Below the pieces are notes generated by a model. The model did no database searches, had not been told where the DNA came from, and saw nothing but the letters and a program-made list of their open reading frames with translations. The translations under genes and the position numbers were made by a program. A stretch of DNA of 11,569 bases from JANQLU01 sp964434955 (GTDB lineage Bacteria; Planctomycetota; Planctomycetia; Pirellulales; Pirellulaceae). Numbering within the stretch: the first letter of the stretch is position 1; every line of letters starts with the position of its first letter. The stretch is taken from the NCBI GenBank assembly GCA_964434955.1, contig CAYSXI010000168.1, positions 1 through 11,569 of the forward strand. The letters run 5' to 3'. Below are positions 7,268 to 11,569 of this stretch, in pieces.

Positions 7268-7321
7268 AGAAAACAATTTTTAAATTGAAATCTAGTTTCC
7301 AATTTTTGTAGGAGATTCTTA

Positions 7322-8067
7322 ATGAATCGTAAAATGATTGCTGGCCTGGCGATCCTCGCCGGTCTCGTTGTCGTTGTTGCCACTAGCGTTGAATCTTCAG
7401 CTCAGTGCTGCCGACGCGGTCGATTGTTCCAACGCGTTTCTGTTCGTGGAATGTTCCAGCGACAATGCTGCCCAACCACGACTTGTGGAACTCAAGACTG
7501 TGGTACTCCAGTCGCTTCTTGCGGTTGCACCACGACTCCAGCAGTTGCAACTAACTGCTGCAACACTGGATGCGCTCCACGCGTAGCTCGCTGCAACACT
7601 TGCTGCAACACTGCAACTGCATGTGCACAAACCACGACCGCAGGTTNNNNNNNNNNNNNNNNNNNNNNNNNNNNNNNNNNNNNNNNNNNNNNNNNNNNNN
7701 NNNNNNNNNNNNNNNNNNNNNNNNNNNNNNNNNNNNNNNNNNNNNNTGCAACACTTGCTGCAACACTGCAACTGCATGTGCACAAACCACGACCGCAGGT
7801 TACGTTTCAACTCACGCCACCAACTCTTGTGGCAGCTGTTGTGCGTCCACTTGTCAAACCTCTTGCTGCAAGACTTCTTGCTGCAAAACTCGTCGCGTTC
7901 GATGCTGCAAGCCACGTCGCGTTCGATGCTGTGCTAACCCATGTGGCGGTTGCACTTCATCTTGCGGTTCTTGCTCAAACGGATGCTCTCCAGCTCCAGC
8001 AGCAGGTGGCGTTGAGCCAACTCCAGCTGGCGGTTCTGAGCCTCCAAAACCAGGCGACGATACTTAA
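7322..8067 (+). CDS. Very cysteine-rich secreted protein (interrupted by assembly gap)
   Basis: The start ATG has AGGAG at 7310-7314. Residues 1-27 are a signal peptide (MNRKMIAGLAILAGLVVVVA, cleavage after ESSA). The frame reads into the N-run at 7647 and, as written, comes out in a wrong frame; the right frame after the gap is the one ending in TAA at 8065-8067. The 55 bases before and after the Ns are identical. Collapsing them to one copy joins both parts into one 196-residue protein with no frame break. This protein has 32 cysteines, about 19% of the mature chain, mostly as CC, CxxC-like and CCxxxxC groups: RQCCPTTTCGTQDC, TNCCNTGC, RCNTCCN, then TSCCKTSCCKT and RRVRCCKPRRVRCC, then NPCGGCTSSCGSCSNGC. 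The tail is a P/G/E-rich, Cys-free stretch. No known family is recognised. Disulfide-linked wall or surface structure, or metal binding, are the options. Confidence 0.8.
7647..7746. other. 100-N assembly gap with identical 55-bp flanks
   Basis: Exactly 100 Ns, a conventional placeholder length. The 55 bases on the left (7592-7646) equal the 55 on the right (7747-7801). A contig-end overlap of exactly 55 fits unmerged de Bruijn contigs at k=55. The real gap is then zero length and one 55-base copy is redundant. A true repeat expansion cannot be excluded. Confidence 0.9.
7861..7931 (+). repeat. Internal tandem duplications in the Cys-rich gene
   Basis: TCTTGCTGCAA occurs at 7861-7871 and 7876-7886 (period 15, encoding TSCCK twice). 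CGTCGCGTTCGATGCTG occurs at 7891-7907 and 7915-7931 (period 24, encoding RRVRCC twice). Both periods keep the frame, so the Cys array seems to grow by in-frame duplication. Confidence 0.85.
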
Positions 8068-8076
8068 TCGACGCGA

Positions 8077-8092
8077 TTCGATTTAAATCGAA
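8077..8092. other. Perfect 16-bp palindrome after the Cys-rich gene
   Basis: TTCGATTTAAATCGAA is fully self-complementary and lies 10 bases after the stop codon, 8 bases before the terminator stem. It may act as an extra 3' hairpin or a protein site; its sequence differs from the palindrome at 7062. Confidence 0.5.
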
Positions 8093-8100
8093 ACAATGAG

Positions 8101-8131
8101 AAAGGTCGGGCAACCATGCTCGACCTTTTTT
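8101..8131 (+). terminator. Intrinsic terminator of the Cys-rich gene
   Basis: AAAGGTCGGGCA pairs with TGCTCGACCTTT over 12 bp (one G-T wobble) around the tetraloop ACCA, followed by a run of six T (8126-8131). It is 34 bases after the stop codon. Confidence 0.93.
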
Positions 8132-8161
8132 CATGCGCCTTCCGTTTTCATGCGCCTTCCG
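8128..8161. repeat. Tandem 17-bp duplication
   Basis: TTTTCATGCGCCTTCCG occurs twice in tandem (8128-8144, 8145-8161), starting within the T-run of the terminator. Confidence 0.9.
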
Positions 8162-8277
8162 ACTGCGAGACCCACCTCATCCGCGACCCGACCTGGGAAG
8201 CCGCAATGCCTGCTGCCTCCGATTTCGAACTGGCCCGCATTCGAAAGGACGATCCAAGGCTCCGACTTTTTCGATGC

Positions 8278-10140
8278 TTACAGGTTTCTTAGAAAACGGA
8301 TGAGTGATTCGATTTCGGATTTCGAAACGTCATCGTCCAACTGGTGCCGAAGGCTGTGGAATAGATCGTCGAGCGACTTGGATCTGCCATCATGCAGCAA
8401 CGAGGGACGTTGGCTTACGGCCCGTAACGAAGGAGGGTTGAATTCGGAATTCCCCAGCTCGTCATTGAACTTGACCTTTTTGACGAAAGGGTTGGTGAAT
8501 TGCTCACCGCCGTGACATTGCAAACACCCCAGGTCGTAGAAGACTTTCTTGCCGGCCTGGACCATCCGATCATCTTCTGTTTTTCCGATGACGTTTCGGG
8601 CCTGAGTAATGGATGGCGGTGGTGGCTGGGAAACAAGGTAAGCTACCAAGTCCGACACCTGCTCGCGTGTAGGCTCTTTGTCACTTTGCATGGTTTGCTC
8701 AATCGAATTCTTGACTTGGTCCGATAAGCGTTGCGTACTTCCGTTCCAAGCGAATGGCTCCGTTCGCTTACGTCCCAAGGCGGAAATGACAAGTTTCGGT
8801 GCACCATAGGTCTGGTCACTCAAATTGTCGTTCAACAATCCGTTGGTATGCCCATCGACGTGACAACTGTGGCAGCTAATCCAGGAATCGTGTGAAAGTG
8901 ATGCGTCGAAGAAAAGTTGTTCGCCACGGTGGACGGCATCGAGTTCGGGAGACGGCCCAAGCGAAACGGTTTCCGGTTCGGGAAGTTCATCGGCTTTGAG
9001 ATCCAGGGGAATGATTGAGATGGAATCCGACAGTTGATTCGAGGTGACCAGCCACTTTCCGGAAGGTGCCAACTTCATGTCGACCGGCCTCGTTCCAACG
9101 TCAACATAAGAGTACTTTCCTTTTGCGTAGGCTGCTCCGCCCTTGCGGCCGTTTCGAAAGGCCACCTGATTGACACCTTGCATGGCGACGATTTGGGTTC
9201 CATCGGAAAGCAGGCGAACCGTGCCCGGATCTCCTTTTCCGTCTTCATCTTTTCCAATCTGAAATTTCCGGCTGCCGGTGATTTTTTCAGAAGACTTATC
9301 CAACAGTTTTTCGACGGGGACTTTGCGAATTTCATTGGATACCATGATGCCCCAATGAACGTCATTTTGAGTTGAACGCGCCAAATGGTTCAACGTTTGC
9401 CCTGCGAAATAAACGGAATCCGATTCGGGCGAATAGACGACTGAGCGAAAACTGAATCCCGGCATCGTCAACCGTCGAATCCCCCATGCGTTCGTTTTGG
9501 AATCCCGCATACAAATCGCGACTTCATTCGTGTACTTCGCCGCGACAAGCAATGCATTATTGTTCTTCAGCCAAATGGATTCGGCCGGCGCGAATGGCAG
9601 GTTGACGGGGCTTCCGTTGCCAAGTCGTTTGCCCGAGTTGATGTCCAATGCGAGGAACTGTTGTGACCAACTTCCGAACACGATCGCGGTCGAATCATTG
9701 ATCAATACAATTTCACTGGGGAAACCAACGACATCGATGACCCAAAGTGACTCCAGTTGTTTTTTGTTCGGCAGCCACTTCAGGCAATGCAACTGGTGTT
9801 TTTGAAAGTCGGCCGCTAGGAAGCGATGTTCGCCAATTCGAACAATCTTCGAAAGTGACTTGCCAATTCTTTGTTCATGAATCACTTCTCGTTCCGCAAC
9901 TGAAACGACTGAGATGGTGCCGGAATCCCGATTTGCAGCGAAGATCCATTTCTCGTCGTTGCTGATCACCACCGACGACGGGCGTCGGAACGCGGGTTCA
10001 CTTGATGCCTTTGCCTGGATCGGACTCGCGATCAACTCGTTTGGGAAAACCACGTCAGGCCGCTGGCCGTCGAATTTCTGATAAACTGGCGGTAGCGATA
10101 CAACGAGTCCAATAATCGCGAACAGGATGATTTGCTTCAT
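8278..10140 (-). CDS. Beta-propeller/di-heme cytochrome c fusion (CCP/MauG-like C-terminus)
   Basis: The product is 620 residues. Residues 3-16 are hydrophobic (signal or anchor). Residues about 50-390 form a YVTN/WD40-like beta-propeller, with blades such as RRPSSVVISNDEKWIFAANR, SGTISVVSVA and APSGKWLVTSNQLSDSISIIPL. The C-terminal part resembles the di-heme cytochrome c peroxidase/MauG family: GEQLFFDASLSHDSWISCHSCH with the heme site CHSCH at 423-427, TYGAPKLVISALG, then CLQCH at 539-543 and NPPSLRAVSQRPSLLHDGRSKSLDDLF. Both CxxCH sites are intact, so two covalent hemes and a periplasmic redox role are expected; whether it reduces peroxide or oxidises a protein or small molecule is unknown. 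The spacing of hemes (~116 residues) is somewhat shorter than the ~145 I recall for classical peroxidases. ATG 10140 is preferred over TTG 10143 because AGGTGA at 10148-10153 is 7 bases away. It is divergent from the serine hydrolase gene. Confidence 0.88.
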   Translation of the reverse strand: MKQIILFAIIGLVVSLPPVYQKFDGQRPDVVFPNELIASPIQAKASSEPAFRRPSSVVISNDEKWIFAANRDSGTISVVSVAEREVIHEQRIGKSLSKIVRIGEHRFLAADFQKHQLHCLKWLPNKKQLESLWVIDVVGFPSEIVLINDSTAIVFGSWSQQFLALDINSGKRLGNGSPVNLPFAPAESIWLKNNNALLVAAKYTNEVAICMRDSKTNAWGIRRLTMPGFSFRSVVYSPESDSVYFAGQTLNHLARSTQNDVHWGIMVSNEIRKVPVEKLLDKSSEKITGSRKFQIGKDEDGKGDPGTVRLLSDGTQIVAMQGVNQVAFRNGRKGGAAYAKGKYSYVDVGTRPVDMKLAPSGKWLVTSNQLSDSISIIPLDLKADELPEPETVSLGPSPELDAVHRGEQLFFDASLSHDSWISCHSCHVDGHTNGLLNDNLSDQTYGAPKLVISALGRKRTEPFAWNGSTQRLSDQVKNSIEQTMQSDKEPTREQVSDLVAYLVSQPPPPSITQARNVIGKTEDDRMVQAGKKVFYDLGCLQCHGGEQFTNPFVKKVKFNDELGNSEFNPPSLRAVSQRPSLLHDGRSKSLDDLFHSLRHQLDDDVSKSEIESLIRFLRNL

Positions 10141-10225
10141 CAAATGGTCACCTTTTTCGGTGGGCGTATTTTTTCGGATTCGGTTTTAGATTTTCTCGAT
10201 TGTTTTGTCACCACAGGATTGGAAC
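10141..10225. promoter_or_regulatory. Short divergent intergenic region
   Basis: Only 85 bases separate the starts of the cytochrome and serine hydrolase genes, so both promoters must overlap here or extend into the genes. It is T-rich on the plus strand. No clear -35/-10 pair is visible for either gene; co-regulation is possible but inferred from layout. Confidence 0.4.
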
Positions 10226-11389
10226 ATGAATTTTCCCAAGTGGCGTAAATATTTTACCAACAATGTTTTGCTGGCATTGATGATTTGCCTCATTCAAACC
10301 CAGGCCGTGGGACAAAATAAGTCGGGCGATCGCGGCGCTTCCCGCAAATGGACCGACCAGCATGCAAAAATTGTCGACAAGGTTGTGGCGGAACAAATCA
10401 AACAACAGAACCTGGTGGGCGTTGCCGTTGGAATGATCGTCGACGGTGAAGTGGTATACACGAAAGGATACGGAAAATCTGATCTTGAAAACGGCACGGC
10501 CGTATCCACGAAAACCGTATTCAATTATGCGTCTAACTCGAAGCCGGTCGTGGCGATGTTGGCGATGCAATTGTCCGAACAGGGCAAACTGGATCTCGAC
10601 GCGGACATTCGAAAATACCTGCCTGAATTTCCCGAGCGGAAATACAAAGTCACGACACGCGATTTGCTTTGCCATCAAAGCGGTTATCCGCATTACTCGA
10701 ATGGAACGATTGTTCCGATTTCGAATCGCAAGTTAAGCGTCGAGGACCGACAGAACCCGGAACTGTCGATGCTGCCCTTTGGCAAATCCCCGCTGCTTTT
10801 CGAACCGGGGCAAAAGTTCAGCTACTCCTCCTATGCTTACGTGGTGCTTTCGGCCGTGATTCAGCGAGCGGGAAATCAACCCATCGCCAAGCAACTCGAT
10901 GATCGAATTGTCAAACCTTTGAAACTGACAAGCTTTCAGCTCGATTTGCCTTTTAAAAACCAGGCGAACTGGACCAATGCCTACCAACGCAAACGGGATG
11001 GCGGCCACACGCTTGTTCGCGACTATGCCCATTACTGGAAACATGGGGCCGGTGGCTACAAATCCAACATCGTCGATTTTTCGAATTGGGCGAAGGCGCT
11101 AATGCTTTCCGATTTGATAAAAGAGGAAACGCGGGCCAAGATGTGGACGCCACAAAAATTCACCAATGGCAAGGTTTCCGGGTTCGGACTGGGCGTCGGC
11201 TGTTCTGGAAGCGGTGACAATTTTTCCGTCTCGCATGGCGGTTCTCAAAACGAAACGAAAACCACGATGCGAATCTACCCGAAACGTAAGGCAGGGATCG
11301 TCGTCATGTGTAACACACAGGGTGCCGACGTCGCTCAAATCGAATTGGCAATTCGACGAGCGTTAAAGGGCAAGCTGAACACGCGTTAA
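10226..11389 (+). CDS. Exported serine hydrolase, beta-lactamase/DD-peptidase-like (PF00144 type)
   Basis: The product is 387 residues, of usual family length. Residues 1-30 are a signal peptide (basic start, VLLALMICLIQTQAVG). The SxxK catalytic motif is SNSK at 103-106, in YASNSKPVVAMLAMQLSEQGKLDLD. The second motif, usually YxN, is YSS at 200-202 (KFSYSSYAYVVLSAVIQRAG), so the asparagine is replaced by serine. The third motif is HGG at 337-339 (SVSHGGSQNETKTTMRIYP), the HxG variant common outside true beta-lactamases. DLLCHQSGYPHY fits the conserved DLLxHxSG block. These enzymes act on beta-lactams, D-peptides or esters via an acyl-serine; the substrate here is unknown, and resistance should not be assumed. 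The ATG at 10226 is preceded by AGGA (7 bases); the TTG at 10205 is a weaker alternative. Confidence 0.9.
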   Translation: MNFPKWRKYFTNNVLLALMICLIQTQAVGQNKSGDRGASRKWTDQHAKIVDKVVAEQIKQQNLVGVAVGMIVDGEVVYTKGYGKSDLENGTAVSTKTVFNYASNSKPVVAMLAMQLSEQGKLDLDADIRKYLPEFPERKYKVTTRDLLCHQSGYPHYSNGTIVPISNRKLSVEDRQNPELSMLPFGKSPLLFEPGQKFSYSSYAYVVLSAVIQRAGNQPIAKQLDDRIVKPLKLTSFQLDLPFKNQANWTNAYQRKRDGGHTLVRDYAHYWKHGAGGYKSNIVDFSNWAKALMLSDLIKEETRAKMWTPQKFTNGKVSGFGLGVGCSGSGDNFSVSHGGSQNETKTTMRIYPKRKAGIVVMCNTQGADVAQIELAIRRALKGKLNTR

Positions 11390-11427
11390 GTGATTGGCGA
11401 TCACTTGCCTGCCGATTGGCTCGCATG

Positions 11428-11478
11428 CCATTCGGCCACGACTACCATTCGGCCATGACTGCCATTCGGCCACGACTG
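11428..11478. repeat. Tandem 17-bp repeat, three copies
   Basis: Units at 11428-11444, 11445-11461 and 11462-11478 share CCATTCGGCCACGACT followed by A or G; the middle copy has one change (C to T). A decayed partial copy, GCATTCGGCGAACGA, follows at about 11486-11500. It lies in the spacer after the serine hydrolase gene. Confidence 0.92.
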
Positions 11479-11519
11479 CGGGCGAGCATTCGGCGAACGA
11501 TCTACAATGCGAAACCACA

Positions 11520-11567
11520 CCCGTTTTTTTGCGGGCCCGTTTTTTGCGGGCCCGTTATTTTTGCGGG
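11520..11567. terminator. Triple CCCG-T(n)-GCGGG repeat, terminator-like
   Basis: Three head-to-tail units at 11520-11535, 11536-11550 and 11551-11567 have the form CCCG, a run of T (one with an A), then GCGGG. Each can fold as a short CCCG/CGGG stem with a T-rich loop, and each stem is followed by a T-run of the next unit. This suits a terminator for the serine hydrolase gene or for a gene beyond the window edge, but the stems are short. Confidence 0.5.
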
Positions 11568-11569
11568 TT

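Larger units (their letters stand above)
6665..7321. other. Long gene-free stretch between the two Cys-rich genes
   Basis: The 657 bases hold no convincing gene; reverse-strand frames of 64-67 codons lack ribosome sites and protein character. It contains a terminator (6757-6810), a small hairpin AAGCAA-TT-TTGCTT (6846-6859), a perfect TTGACA (6983-6988) with TG-A-TAGGTT 16 bases on (7005-7010) as a possible distal promoter, a perfect 16-bp palindrome (7062-7077), and the A/T-rich leader of the next gene with an inverted repeat CAATTT-TT-AAATTG (7274-7287). A small RNA or long regulated 5' leader is possible but not shown. Confidence 0.5.

Noticed and set aside
7802..8086. C-terminal continuation of the Cys-rich gene in the frame kept through the Ns (A/L/Q-rich)
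   Set aside because: It is the wrong frame caused by the arbitrary 100-N length; the Cys-rich frame ending at 8067 continues the protein properly.

Overview
The window looks like chromosomal DNA of a Planctomycetota bacterium, probably from the Pirellulales. This is inferred from the style of the proteins and from a dispersed repeat; no rRNA or other marker gene is present. Most products carry export signals. The families fit that group: a Tat-exported alpha/alpha-toroid (squalene-oxidase-repeat) protein, an SH3-like secreted protein, a beta-propeller fused to a di-heme cytochrome c, and very cysteine-rich secreted proteins. The short element with core ACTCGCTCGCGCTTCGTGCT (reverse strand AGCACGAAGCGCGAGCGAGT) is scattered in intergenic space, as I recall from such genomes.

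Layout. 1-449: a compound repeat (two ~115-bp copies, four cores), then the leader of a small PilZ-domain gene (450-827, +). 828-1183: gene-free. 1184-2332 (+): secreted protein of unknown function, convergent with 2369-3829 (-), a secreted SH3-like protein. 4023-4811 (+): DUF2071/YqjF-like protein, divergent from the SH3 gene and convergent with 4994-6091 (-), the Tat-exported toroid protein; two more copies of the dispersed repeat, inverted, lie between these two. 6377-6664 (+): small secreted Cys-rich protein with a strong terminator behind it. 6665-7321: long gene-free stretch with a perfect 16-bp palindrome. 7322-8067 (+): very Cys-rich secreted protein, interrupted by a 100-N assembly gap and followed by a second strong terminator. 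8278-10140 (-): beta-propeller/di-heme cytochrome c protein, divergent from 10226-11389 (+), an exported serine hydrolase of the beta-lactamase family. 11428-11567: two families of short tandem repeats, the last one terminator-like.

No operon is visible: almost every gene has its own leader and neighbours alternate in strand. The common theme is the cell envelope and periplasm rather than one pathway. The most interesting part is the pair of Cys-rich secreted proteins. The gap in the larger one is flanked by exactly the same 55 bases on both sides, and joining the flanks restores one uninterrupted reading frame, so the gap is probably an assembly artefact. I do not see phage genes, transposases, CRISPR, tRNA or rRNA.
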